Shown: in pieces, positions 20,472 through 31,309 of the stretch
Layout of the letters: the number at the start of each line of letters is the position of its first letter
Numbering within the stretch: position 1 is the first letter of the stretch
Origin: Symsagittifera roscoffensis
Taxonomy: Eukaryota > Xenacoelomorpha > Acoela > Convolutidae
Assembly: GCF_963678635.1 (NCBI RefSeq)
Contig: NC_087066.1
Span: 48,767,129 to 48,831,128 of the forward strand
Reading direction: 5' to 3'
Length of the DNA: 64,000 nt
Program-made: the position numbers and the translations under genes
Notes under the pieces: model-generated
Database searches by the model: none
What the model saw: the letters and a program-made list of their open reading frames with translations, nothing else
Told to the model about the DNA's origin: nothing

Positions 20472-20766
20472 ATGGATGAAATCCAGTTGCAGGATCTCAT
20501 TCAGAACTGTAAACATCTGAAATATAAGTTTCTTGGAGTCTCTGTATAAGTCTCTGTATAAACGATTGAACGAGAATTTTCATCAGGTGACTGAATTGAT
20601 GACAAACTTTCCCATGCAAGACTCAAACTCTACCATGTGCGGTTCTTTTTGCATTTATATTGCACATTTGATTTATGATAAAAACTTTAATGGTGATGCT
20701 TCTGATTTTGCTTACATAAATGATCATGTTTTGAAACGTTTCCTAACTCACATGCTTACCCATTAA
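20472..20766 (+). pseudogene. PRO: Adenovirus-type cysteine protease, internally deleted
   Basis: ATG 20472, two bases after the major capsid stop, starts an N-terminal segment (MDEIQLQDLIQNCKHLKYKF) that stops after about 25 codons at 20544. A second piece carries the C-terminal half, with the active-site cysteine region NSTMCGSFCIYIAHLIY, and ends at TAA 20764-20766. The part that would bear the catalytic His and Asp/Glu is missing. At the junction the 12-mer GTCTCTGTATAA is tandemly duplicated (20538-20549 and 20550-20561). The enzyme normally matures capsid proteins. This copy cannot work. Confidence 0.85.
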
Positions 20767-21650
20767 CTAACTATTTAAAATGTCTGTTTTGTACACTTTT
20801 CAATTTCATTTTAAACACTACATTTTTTAGTAATTGACATTTTTACCCAGTTTTTAACTGAATAGCAGTAATTCGAGAAGTTAGATTACTATAAAAAATA
20901 CAAAATCGATCTATGGGGGGATATCACCATTCCAGCAACTGTTGCCTCCTTTCAGTACAATTTCCGGACGGGTTTCGAAACGCCGCCTTTCGGCTGAGAG
21001 TCGAGCGCCATGCGTTTTCCTCTACTCGGACCCCAAGAAATTTTGTTCCACTTCAATTTTATAGTAACAAGTTAGGTACAAGTTTTGACAATATTTCTGG
21101 GCAATTTTGGCTTTTATCAGTGTTCTCGTTTTTCAAGATCTTAACCCGCTTCAACTTATTAGCTCTTTCAACCTTTCTATAAAATCCAAGCTTTTGTCAT
21201 AGATTTCAGACGTTTTTTTTTCAGTCTCCTGTAGACACGGAAAATGGAAATGTCGAAATTTTCAAGCCAATTTCATTATTTTAGAGTTTTCAGTGTTCTA
21301 TAATTTTTCCTTGTTTTTTACTTTCATTGGGCTTAAAGAAACTTTTCATTCTTATTTCGGTCAAATTGATCATTAGCTTTTGCCTAAATAGAGGTGGCGG
21401 CCGCCGCAATTGACGAATTTTCCTTTCTTCGAGATTCAGCAATAAAACATGCATTTTTGAAGGAAATCGTTCACCGCAGCCAACAGTTAAGCTACGCTGC
21501 CAAAATCTGGTGCTTTCCTATTACATATAATAGGTATATAAGGTCCTTTTACATGGAAACAAGCCAATACCCCCAAACTTTAGAAGGGAAAACATGCACC
21601 GACCAAAACTTAATTCCATTCCCGTTTCCACAACGTTCAGTGGGAATACT
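20767..21650. other. Non-coding spacer before the right inverted repeat
   Basis: AT-rich, with a short GC-richer patch near 20930-21020. Frames at 20913-21182 and 21394-21714 show no family features and the latter runs into the inverted repeat. I see no supported gene. Confidence 0.5.
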
Positions 21651-21906
21651 CACTAAGTATAAAAATTATACATTGGGATCATTAGGTATAAATATTTTAC
21701 ATAGGGATCATTAGGTATAAATATTTTACATAGGGATCATTAGGTATAAATACTTTCCATAGGGATCATTAGGTATAAATATTTACATTGGGATCATTAG
21801 GTATAAATTTTTACATAGGGATCATTAGGTATAATCTATTCCCATTGATCCCTGTAGGGATCAAACCCCCCCCCCCCCGATCCCAGTGTCGTATATCTGT
21901 ACTACT
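21651..21906 (-). repeat. Polinton right terminal inverted repeat
   Basis: About 256 bp. It is the reverse complement of the left repeat, with the same tip, a run of about 13 C on this strand, the GATCCCT/AGGGATC inverted repeat, and six full iterons (GGGATCATTAGGTATAAAT) plus one degenerate. It has two iterons more than the left end. Confidence 0.95.
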
Positions 21907-21912
21907 CTCGTA
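21907..21912. other. Target site duplication CTCGTA, right copy
   Basis: Exact match to 3322-3327, directly outside the right inverted repeat. Confidence 0.92.
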
Positions 21913-22145
21913 ATCAGATTTGAGATGCCAGTTTTTGAGAAAACTCAAAAAGTTTCAAATAAAAGTCAGAATATTGAAAATTTGACATTTCCGAGTGCCG
22001 AAACTTTTTGTGTAAAAAGTTTTGGGCGTAGCCGATCATGCAGGGGAGTTTTCCAGCATCCATTCTATCAAATGAACCCAAAATCTCAATTTTGGAAGGA
22101 TTGTTTTCGAAAAAGTGGAAAAACTACAAACATGTTGGTCAATTA
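21913..22145. repeat. Diverged minisatellite, right part
   Basis: Continues the array interrupted at 3327: ATTTGAGATGCCAGTTTTTGAGAA, TTTCCGAG, GGGCGTAGCCGATCATGCAGGGG and AACCCAAAATCTC occur in the same order as in 1970-3327. Confidence 0.85.
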
Positions 22146-22495
22146 TTACCCCCACAGAGTTTTTTGAAGGCTGTAGAAAAAAAGAAATATGTAGAAGCGG
22201 GTAGGAGAATATGCAAGCAAACGGGGGAGTGAGCGGCTTTTCCGTTGGTACCGCTTTTTCAAATATCTGTAGAGAATTTTTCGAGAAAAACTAAATTTTT
22301 TGAGAAAAGAACAAATTTTCCAAAAAAAACAAATCCCACATATTTTCCTAATAAATGTTTTTATCGAACAGAATATGATTTTTGATGTGGAAGTGGGAGC
22401 CAAAAAAAAAAGAAATGAGGCCAACTTTTTTCCCCAGAAGTGATCAAATCGAGGTTGTGGGTATGTGTGGAATAAGGAAAAAGCCATTCACTCAC

Positions 22496-22650
22496 TTGTT
22501 AGTGGCGGGGGTGTCGGCAGTGGAGTGATTGGATTGGACGGTGGTGAAGATGGACTGGAGCAGAGCGTGTATGTTGGCGATTGAGTTTCTCAGTTGAGGA
22601 ATGGCCGCACTGCTGGATGTGTTGTCGTCCAAAATGGCGTCCAGGGAAAC
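22496..22650 (-). CDS. Internal exon of unrecognised host gene (exon 6)
   Basis: A 155-bp exon between acceptor GCTTCGCAG (ending at 22651) and donor AACAA|GTGAGT (GT at 22495-22494). It enters in phase 0 and leaves in phase 2, matching its neighbours at 29991-30092 (or 34674-35023) and 1217-1740. It encodes about 51 residues: VSLDAILDDNTSSSAAIPQL, then a helical segment and a Ser/Thr-rich end. It is clearly more GC-rich than the surrounding intron. Family not recognised. Confidence 0.75.
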
Positions 22651-22699
22651 CTGCGAAGCAATCATCAACTTAACTTTTGAGTCCAGGGTAGGCCAAACA

Positions 22700-23614
22700 T
22701 AAGTTAAGAACACACCATATCATCCTTTTAATTCGAATCTAGAACATCGTCTCTCAATGTTTTGTTGATTTCTCACCAAGGATAATGCTAGAATTAGGGT
22801 GAGGGGAGAGGTTCGAACCACTAACCACCTACACAAACATCTACATTTAGTTGACAGACAGTTAAATTTTTTAAACGTCAGCTTATTCAAAAATTGAGGG
22901 GGCGCACACGCCGAAATAGGCAATATTTTGGTCAAAATTTTCCGAAAAACGCTCTAAAATGTCATGTTTGGGTTTTTATAGTTCTGCGGTGTAGAAAGTT
23001 ATGTCGTTTTAGTGTTTTGGGAGAAGTGCGAAAATCAGTTTGGTCGACCTAAAAAATTATTGACCACATTGTTAAAACTGTCGTGAAAATCCGCTCCCCT
23101 GCTCCAAAAAATCTAGTCAGAGATGCCTTCCTGACCAAGGAACTTTAAGAAGGCGACGAGCAGTAATGCGTATAGAAAACAAAATACGAATTACTTCTGT
23201 CTAAATATAACTAAAGCCGAAAAACAAAAAAAAAAGATGATCACAAGACCATCAAAGGGGATGACTATTTTTTGAGGCTCAATTCAATTTTGTCCAGATT
23301 TTTTACTCAAGCACGGTGTAAAGAAGTAATCATGAAGGGACACTTCAAAACGTCTAGAACAGAAAAAAAGTTGGCCTATAAAAACGGAACGTTTTTTTTC
23401 AATAGTAGGAAACCATCATTTAAGGCCTTTGCAATACAAACATGATCTTAAGCCAAGCAACATTTTCACTTGAAAATTTCATTTGATGAGCTTAAAAATC
23501 GGAATTTTGTCATAAAAATTAGCTAGGATACTATATTACTTTTCGTAAATGGGTTTTAGTTGTTTGTTTTTTTTTCCAACACCTGTTAGGACTGGTTATG
23601 ACTCAACCTCTCAT
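22700..23614. other. Host intron, nothing recognised
   Basis: AT-rich sequence with scattered A runs. No supported gene, RNA or transposon ends are seen. Confidence 0.5.
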
Positions 23615-23616
23615 TA

Positions 23617-24532
23617 CCCGGGTTGACCAAAAATGTTAGTCATACAATTTTCATATATGGAAACATGCTAATCATACACTTTTCACGCATTTTCATAAGT
23701 ACAGAAAATTGCATGAAAGGTCTATGATTAGTATTTTTTCTTATATGGAAATTGTATGACTAGCATTTTTCCATAAACCAAAAATTTTGATTTTATACAT
23801 TGTGATTTCTCAAAATTTTTTGGTTGTGTTCGTAACCGAACACAAATGACATAAACCTTGGTTACTCAAACGTAGTAACCAAAGGCTTGGCCGTCTCGTA
23901 TTAAAAATGCATTGGAAATAGCCTGAATTATTATCATTCTGTGTCACACAAATAATATAAAGAAAGTAACGAACTTTTAAGTTTTGTCAAAAGTTTTCAA
24001 AGATGACGATTTCTAAAATTTGACTTTTTAAATTACCAGAAATTGATAAGGCATAGAAAAACATGTCATACAAAACAAGAAGAATTTAAGCGTTTTTGAA
24101 AAAAAGTTATGAAGAGAAAAGGAAAAAAAATCCAATATTAGTATATCCAGGACTACGTTATACACACAAAAAATTAAATTTTGCATGCAAATATTTTTTT
24201 CAAAAAATGTTTGTTTGAGTACGAAAATCAATTTGCGGTTGAAAAACACAAAAAAAATTTGGGGGCAATTTCGAAAATACTTTGTCAAAAAAAATGCTAG
24301 TCATACATTTTCCATATATGGAAATTGTATGATTAGCATTTTTTGACAAAAGGTTTTTTTTTATGTAGTACGATACACCGAATTTTATGCCAAAACCAGA
24401 GAAAAGTTTTTTGAAAATTCGACGTCACCATTTTAGCAAAATGTATGAAATTTGTATGATTAGTATTTTTTCATAGACTTAGCTTATGGAATTGCATGAT
24501 TAGCATTTTTGGTCTATGGAGGTCAACCCGGG
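23617..24532. mobile_element. Non-autonomous TIR element flanked by TA
   Basis: The ends are inverted repeats CCCGGGTTGACC...GGTCAACCCGGG, directly flanked by TA on both sides (23615-23616 and 24533-24534), as for Tc1/mariner-type insertions. Inside, motifs like TTTCCATATATGGAAA and TGCTAATCATACAATTT recur in both orientations. No transposase frame is present. Confidence 0.7.
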
Positions 24533-24879
24533 TAGAAGTGCATCATTATTGTTGCTCATTTCCATACAATAAAAAGTCCAGCAAACACTACAAATATGCA
24601 TATAGTTCTTAAAGAGGAACACATCAGTGGGTCTCCGTAAAGGAGCACAATAGCTCTTACATCGTTCCTTTTCCCTATTACAATTTCAGGGATAATAATC
24701 AATTCGTAATTAAATGAATTATTTTCGACTTTAATGGTTATGATATATTTTTTTTCGAAAAGAATGGATTATATACGATTGAAAGACTCCTCGTGTTTGG
24801 GCAAAACCTTGAAAATTCCGACTGCTTTTCAATTGGTCTCAAATAGTTATAGTAAGCTAAATAACGACAAACGATTACG

Positions 24880-25563
24880 TCTCAAATGGCATAATTCCCA
24901 AATGGCACAAAAATGAAAAATTTCCCAAATGGCATAAGTTTGATGCAACAGGTGCATTAGGAAAATCTAGAACAATTTGTTCGTAAACAATAATGTGAGA
25001 AAATTAGTCAAGTTGCAATTCAAATGTTAATTGACATTTTATCCTAAAATTTTAAACTTTTTTATCAAAGCGAAAACCATAAGATTGCGGGCGGTTTTTG
25101 ATAAGCTTCATGTGGTCAATTTTTCCCGCACATTTGCTGCTTAACATTTGTTTGAAAGCAATTAAGGCTCTTTTCCAGTTTCCCACCCCAACCCCCCGTA
25201 AACTATAAAATAGAAAATAGCAAAACAAAGCTTGTCAAAAATTGTTCACACGACAATTTGTATGTTATAAATGTTGTGAAATTTTATTCACCTTTTCACG
25301 CTGACACGTTTTAATGCAAATTTCAACATGAAAAGTAATTTAAAATGGATTTTTCCTTTAATGAATTTCAGAAAAAAACAAAAGGTGGTCTAGAAAAGAG
25401 CCGCAATTAATTCCAAATCTTGTTCACATGTTTTCAATCCTGACGAAATGTTAGAATTAGAAATCCATAGAAAACGTTTGAATTACAAAAAAAACTTGAA
25501 ATGTATGCCAATTGGGAAAAGTTTAATTTTCATGCCATTTGGGAATTATGCCATTTGGGAAGT
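24880..25563. mobile_element. Inverted-repeat element of the CCCAAATGGCAT family
   Basis: The left end repeats CCCAAATGGCATAA/CAAATGGCATAATT three times within 60 bp, and the right end (25508-25563) carries the same in reverse orientation. The internal sequence (24940-25200) is shared with 27400-27670. No coding capacity. It is a MITE-like element, about 685 bp. Target duplication not identified. Confidence 0.6.
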
Positions 25564-25874
25564 TACCATGACAAGTTATATGAAATTTAGTCTGAAAATG
25601 CCAGATTTCAAGTTTAAAAATTGAGTCGCCTATGGAATTATAAAGACCAATTAGAGATGGTGGTCAGTAACTAGACAACAGTGTACTCATACTCGTCAGC
25701 AAGTAGACAAATACTACTTTAACCATTCAAAACTGAGATAAAAAGCAAGCTTACGAAACAAAACTTTATTGTATTTTCATTACGTTCTTTTGCTTTCTTG
25801 GCTCCATTCCTCCATTCTGATTGGTTAATATAGTAATTGTCTACGTATGAATGCGCGGTTGTCTACTTTCTACT

Positions 25875-26247
25875 GGGGCGTTCAACAGTGCCGAAGTACA
25901 ACAGAGCCGAAAAAGGCGGGAAAGTCTCAGAATAATTTAAACGCATTTTCTAAAGTGCGGGAAATTAGTGATAGAAAATCACACTAATTTCAGCGCCAAA
26001 ATGATGTCTACAACTGCAAGTTTAACAATTATTTTGGCGCCAAAACTTCTAAATAGCAAATTTTTTTGCTCAAAATCTTTGAGTGTCACTTAAGATTGTA
26101 AACGTTCTCTGTTTAATTTTTGATTGCCGCACTTTTTATGTTGAAATTTGGTCATATTTTCAGCACTGTTAAACAAAGTTTTCATTTTCGGCACTATTGA
26201 ACTATTTTTTTGGCACTCTTGTGATTCTGCACTGTGTTACTGCCCCT
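25875..26247. mobile_element. hAT-like non-autonomous element with 8-bp duplication
   Basis: The 373-bp element starts GGGGCGTTCAACAGTGCCG and ends with the inverse of AGGGGCAGTAACACAGTGC. It is flanked on both sides by TTTCTACT (25867-25874 and 26248-26255). The 8-bp duplication and GGGGC ends fit hAT elements. AACAGTGCCGAAAA-type motifs repeat near both ends. No coding sequence. Confidence 0.65.
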
Positions 26248-26459
26248 TTTCTACTACGTAATCACCAAATAGCTTGTCTCAGTTCCTTTTAGAAGGGATT
26301 TTGTTTCGCATTGCGTAAAAGGAGAAAATTCGCATTGCGTAAAAATTCGCCTTACACTTTCAGCATCAAAGTATAGCAGTACGGCTCGTTTCAAGGTTTA
26401 TGGAGCACTAATAACAAAAAAAATTAAATGTAGTAGAAAATGAAAAAAAAATTCTAAAA

Positions 26460-26860
26460 TTTGAAACTTTTTTATGAAATCATCCCCCCACACGCCATAT
26501 AAAGTATAAAAGAATAGATTTCACTCAATGTAACCAATCAATTATGGCAAATAAGCTTCTTTCAACCAATTTGGAACAATTTCTAAGACGGATTATATCT
26601 CGCTTACGCGTTAATAGCGCCAAATACATCGCGCGTTAATTGTCCCAAATTGGCCAAAATGGCAATCTTTAAGCTCCCATAACTTCACAAAAAATGGTCA
26701 CAGGTGAAATATCTTTTCAAATTTGAGCTTATCACAACAATACCTTTCGAATGATGTAAAAAATTCTGTCAAAAATGGCTAGTTAAAAAGGCAAAATTTG
26801 TCTGAAAAAAAAACCCACCCCCCGAGCACAAATATTCCGTTACTTTTGTATCGAAAGTCG
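26460..26860 (+). repeat. Dispersed repeat, family A copy 1
   Basis: Contains ordered blocks CCCCACACGCCATATAAAG, CGCTTACGCGTTAATAGC, TCACAGGTGAAATATCTTTTC and CGAGCACAAATATTCCGT. Similar block orders occur near 31740-32060 (same orientation) and 34180-34450 (reverse), with a weaker one near 27000-27360. Non-coding. Confidence 0.55.
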
Positions 26861-27364
26861 GAACAAAAAGAGAATACTTTGATGGTGTCGTGTGAGGTTC
26901 AAGGTTCATAGAGAGGATTTTGTATCAAGCAGGGGCCTTCGTAGATCAAGAGATTGAATTACGAGAGAAACAAATTCTTTTCGAAATTTGCCTGAACAAT
27001 AAAACACCCGAGCATATTTTTTCTTGTATCAGAAACTGCGAAGCTGCTTGTATCAGGGCGAAGCGTTGAATGTTCTCCGACTTCTCTTTTTTTGGTTTTT
27101 TCAGACTCAATTCTTTCCCCTTCGCGCTATGTAAAATTTTGGAATTTTTCAATTAGCCGCTTACGCTTAAACATCACGAAAATTATTATGCGTCAAACTA
27201 AATTGGTCAAATTGGCAAAAATACGAACCCCCATAAATTTTCGAAAAAACAAATGCTTTCGAAAACAGGAACAAAGTTGAGTACGAGCTCAAGACAACAG
27301 AAACCTTTAGATGATTTGAAAAATGTTTGTCAATAATGGCTAGTTGAAACGTCGAAAAATGGCT

Positions 27365-27670
27365 TAATGGCTTAATTCCCAAATGGCATAAAAATGAAAG
27401 ATTTCCCAAATGGCATAAGTTTGATGCAACAGGTGCATTAGGAAAATATAGAACAGTTTGTTCGTGAACAATAATGTGAGAAAATTAGTCAAGTTGTTAA
27501 TTCAAATGTTAATTGACATTTTATCTCAAAATTGTAGAATTTTTTTATCAAAGCAAAAATCATAAGATTGCGGTTTTTGATAAGCTTCATGTGGTCAATT
27601 TTTCCCGCAATTTTGATGCTTCACATTTGTTTGAAAGCAATTAAAGCTCTTTTCGATTTCCGCCCCCCCC
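27365..27670 (+). repeat. Second copy of the CCCAAATGGCAT family (left part)
   Basis: About 300 bp closely matching 24886-25200, including AAGTTTGATGCAACAGGTGC and TTGATAAGCTTCATGTGGTC. The right inverted end is not evident, so this copy appears truncated or diverged. Confidence 0.7.
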
Positions 27671-28430
27671 CCCTTCAGCCCTTTCCTTTGGTTTTTTCTG
27701 AAACTCACATATAAAAAGTCCATTTGAATTGACTTTTCAAGTTAAAAACTGCATCAAAACGGGTCAGCATGACAGGTGAAAATCCATTACGTTATCTAAA
27801 TTCACCGCGATTATAGAAAACCTAGACAACAATTTAGCCCATAAAACCTAGACCATTATAATCAAATTTTACCAAGTAAACTACGGCACGGTTTCCCTGG
27901 TTCGTTGATAAGTGGCTGTACTCACCTGAACATCATAGATATGGAAGAAACTTAGATTGTGGTGTATTTTCCCACGCAAAACCTGGTACGCCAAACAAAC
28001 GCCAACTTGAGAGATACATGATCTTAAAAGACTTTCAAGCGTGGTTCAAGCTGCGTTGGAAAACGCCAAAAAATTTCATGTATTTCCAGAAACAATTGTC
28101 TGATTGGTTTCGCTTTTCAGACCAACTTTAGGTCAAATATAACAAAGAGCAGTTGATTTGGGTCCTTTTCTGCACAATTCCAATTAGGGAAAGAGACTAA
28201 GCTAGCTCAATCATGATAAATAGACCCTCCTTTTCTTTATAATTATCATATTCTCAAAATATGAAAAACAAAAAAATCAGTTTCTTCTTCATGCTTTGTT
28301 TTCTGAAGTCTATGAGTTGATTAGAGCAACCAAGGTCAATGCTGACTTTTTCGAAAAAAAATACGAATAAAACTTGAAATTTAAAACGAGTTTGTGTCTG
28401 TATGTTCCTGGATTCCAAAAAGTAATCACT
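27671..28430. other. Host intron, nothing recognised
   Basis: AT-rich intronic sequence. No gene, exon-like island or clear repeat end was found. Confidence 0.4.
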
Positions 28431-28690
28431 AATCTTTAAACATGTTCCAAAATGTAAGTGGATTCCACTTACAAAACTTCCGTGGATTCCGCGTACAAAT
28501 GAGTGTAACGTAAATTTTGTCGGCGCATTTGTTGTGTCGTGGATTCTTCAACAAGCGAATATAGCTAGTTGTTTTGGATTCCGCAACTGTCAGTGTATTC
28601 CGCAAAATGTAAGCGGAATCCGCAAATTTAAGTGGATTCCGCAACCTGTAAGTGGATTCCGAATTTTGTTCAATACTGAAACTGCATATG
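28431..28690. repeat. Cluster of GTGGATTCCGC motifs
   Basis: GTAAGTGGATTCC and GGATTCCGCAA recur about nine times within 260 bp, in an irregular short tandem pattern. Related clusters lie at 29400-29770, 840-1100 and 33835-34050. Confidence 0.6.
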
Positions 28691-28859
28691 AACAATTAAA
28701 AGCTGAGCTGAAATTCTTATCTCTAGCAATGCGGAATTTAAAAGCAAAGACTTAACCATTGTCAGCTAAATCCACGAACACATCTTAAAACATTGTTTAT
28801 CTAAATCGGTGGATGTCATCTTTTAGTATTTTGGAAACACAACACCGAATAATTTCAAT

Positions 28860-29275
28860 ATTTGTAGTCATTGAGTTGAGAGTGTATGGAAATACAACAC
28901 ACAGCAGATCGCCAAATTGGGTCAGTATTTGTGATTGCGTCAATCCCAAATACTAATTTTGGAAGCATAACGCCGAATAAAATCAGTAATCGTAGACATT
29001 GGGTTGAGAGCGTATGGAAACACAACATACAGCATATCGCCAAATTAGGTCAGTATTTGGTGTTCCATCGATCCCAAATACTGTTCAGTATTTGAGATTA
29101 ATAAAATCCCAAAACTGGAATAATAGAGAATAAAATGAATAAATTTTGAGTCATTAGGTTGAGAGTGATTAGAAACCCAATGCATTGCAAATCGTCGAGT
29201 TAGTTCAAAATTTGGGATTTCATCGATCCCAATTACTGGTCAGTAATTGGGATTCCATTAATCCCAAACACTGAT
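28860..29275. repeat. Three-copy tandem repeat, unit about 130-155 bp
   Basis: Units begin ATTGAGTTGAGAGTGTATGG near 28870, 28998 and 29154. Each ends with a palindromic block such as CCCAAATACTG/CAGTATTTGGG. Diverged, non-coding. Confidence 0.6.
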
Positions 29276-29399
29276 CTATTCTAGTAAATTTCTATTCTAG
29301 TAATCTAATCATCTAATCAAATTTCTAATCAAATCAAATCATTGAATTAAAAGATATAATTTTAAAGGCTACTACATAAATACATTTATGTAAACATAA

Positions 29400-29770
29400 T
29401 CCGCAAACAAAATGCGGATTCCACTTACAATTTGCGGATTCCACTTACATTTTGCGGGTTCCGCTCACAGTTGCGGATTCCGCAACAGCTCAATTTAACT
29501 AGACACATGTCTTATTTTTTGATTGTTCAGTTTGTCTCCACAAGCTGTTTTGGATTCCGCAAATACGCTTGCGGATTCCGCAAATTCATCTATTTTAGGA
29601 GCGATTTTGTGCGGAACAGTGTTTTAAGTATTTGTTTGTGGAATCCATAGCAGCAAAGAAGATCAAAGAAAAGTAGCAATGATGTGGATTCCGCGACAAA
29701 TCTGATTTTGGCCTGTTGCGGAATCCGCATACAATGAACAGAATGCACAGTTTGGCCTCGTTAAGAATTT
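29400..29770. repeat. GGATTCCGC-type repeat, copy 2
   Basis: Contains repeated TTGCGGATTCCACTTACA and GGATTCCGCAA. Its right part from about 29590 shares GAGCGATTTTGTGCGG, AGCAAAGAAGATCAAAGAAAAG and GGCCTCGTTAAG with the copies at 843-1100 and 33835-34050. Confidence 0.6.
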
Positions 29771-29990
29771 TTTAAAATTTTTTAACGTTTTTTGTTTCGT
29801 TTTTTCTAACTAGTTTTATAGATCTTTTTTCACACCACACAGAAAAACGACACTCAATTGAATGTACTTTTTTGTATTCTTTTAAGACTATGGCCAGAAC
29901 TTTCTGTGCTACTTTTACACTGACCGATTATCTTTGTTTAACTTTGGTTCAGTTATTATTGAAGAATAATGTCAAAGTAATTATTGTAAC

Positions 29991-30092
29991 CTCCAAGTTG
30001 GAAATGGATGTTGTGACGAGGTCATTTATGGGCAGTTGATGCTGCTTGTTCTGCACCTGTTCATCCACCAGTTGAGCCAGCTGACAGAACGA
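29991..30092 (-). CDS. Likely internal exon of host gene (exon 5, 102 bp)
   Basis: On the minus strand, acceptor GTTTTCATTTTAG (ending at 30093) precedes an open 34-codon exon (SFCQLAQLVDEQVQNKQHQL... to SISNLE), helical in character and richer in GC than its surroundings. The donor GAG|GTTACA is weak. The exon enters and leaves in phase 0, so it fits between the exons at 34674-35023 and 22496-22650 and could be skipped without changing frame. Product family not recognised. Confidence 0.5.
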
Positions 30093-30529
30093 CTAAAATG
30101 AAAACAACGACACGCATACTTCAAACTCTTCTCATCAGTAACTTCTCTTAACAGACAGCGAATAGCGCATCACTGTTCCCGAGTCGAGATTTTTCACCTA
30201 ATTTGAAGCAAGATTTGAGCGATTTGAGCGGTTTTTTTAAACAATTACGCTCAAATTTCAATGACATCATAGCACCGGAAGAGAAATTCAGTTGCAATAA
30301 GTTTGATCGTCCAAGCCTAGGTCGTCAAGATTTGAGAGCGTTCCCGCAGTGACAAAAATGGATTAAAATCGATACAGAAAAATCTACAGATTAACGTAAG
30401 TATAGAATCGATTTATCTACAACCATTTTGAGAACAATAACCGATGTTGTACAGATAAAATCCAATTTTTTCCATCAAAAATAAATGGATTTAGCGCCAA
30501 GTTATTAGATTTTCCTATAGTATAAAACC

Positions 30530-31240
30530 TGTATATAATCTGTAGATAATCTGCATAATCTTTATACAATAAAAGCTGTAGATAATCTGCATATCATCTG
30601 TAATTAATATGTAGATAATCTATATCAAATTGATTATATTGCCTAAAAGCTATACGGGTAGAAAAAATTCAATTTTGACCATTCAAAATTTGAGTTAACA
30701 ATTTTTTTTGACAAATCCAACAAAATTTTTCAATCGGGAAAATTTTTTCTTTATGTTATATTGAGCTGAACTCACTTAAAAAGATTGGTTACCACAAACT
30801 ACAAGTTTCAAGAGATCCATCAAAAGATTTTGCAATCTAAGGATTTCCGCGGTAAGAAAAGTATTTTGTGCAAAATTTCTTCGAATATCATTCAAAAGAT
30901 CAACCTGTTCAGCGCATTTTTTGTGATAAAAACATTTAAAAAATTAGAGAATCAACATAGATCAATTTATTTTCTGCTGCAACTTATTTACACAATATAG
31001 TATTTAAGTTTTTTGTCAGATCAAACATCAGTACAAAAATTTAAATAAAAAGCCTACATTATAATTTTGTTTCAATATACTCGTTCTATCTGATTGGCGA
31101 GAACGTTGAGAAAATCAGTATACAATCTGCATATAAATTGCATAGAATCTGTATAAAATCTGTATATAATCTGTTTATAGTCTGTATATAATCTGTAAAT
31201 AATCACTATATGTTCTGGAGATAATCTGTAGATAATCGGT
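30530..31240. repeat. Two clusters of CTGTATATAAT-like short repeats
   Basis: At 30530-30640 and 31105-31240 a 10-13 bp motif of the form ATCTGTAGATAATCTGTATATA recurs many times with variation. The stretch between the clusters is AT-rich and shows no gene. Confidence 0.6.
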
Positions 31241-31309
31241 CCCCCTTTTGCACATTTTATTAGACTTTTCGTCAAGTGAGCTTTGAAATAGAGTTTTTAT
31301 CCCAGCCAC

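Larger units (their letters stand above)
3328..21906. mobile_element. Polinton/Maverick virus-like DNA transposon, 18.6 kb, decaying
   Basis: The element has near-identical terminal inverted repeats (AGTAGTAYAGATATACGAC at both outer ends), a 6-bp target duplication, and the diagnostic Polinton gene set: protein-primed family B DNA polymerase, retrovirus-like integrase, packaging ATPase, adenovirus-type protease, double-jelly-roll major capsid protein and penton-like minor capsid protein. Its length is within the usual 15-20 kb. The polymerase and one small gene are on the minus strand, the rest on the plus strand, with a divergent promoter region near 11257-11738. Most genes carry stops, frameshifts or a deletion, so it is probably no longer autonomous. 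It lies in an intron of the host gene. Confidence 0.97.

Noticed and set aside
30530-31240. Possible telomere-like or replication-origin repeats
   Set aside because: The CTGTATATAAT motif is too variable in length and sequence for a telomeric repeat, and no other origin feature is visible.
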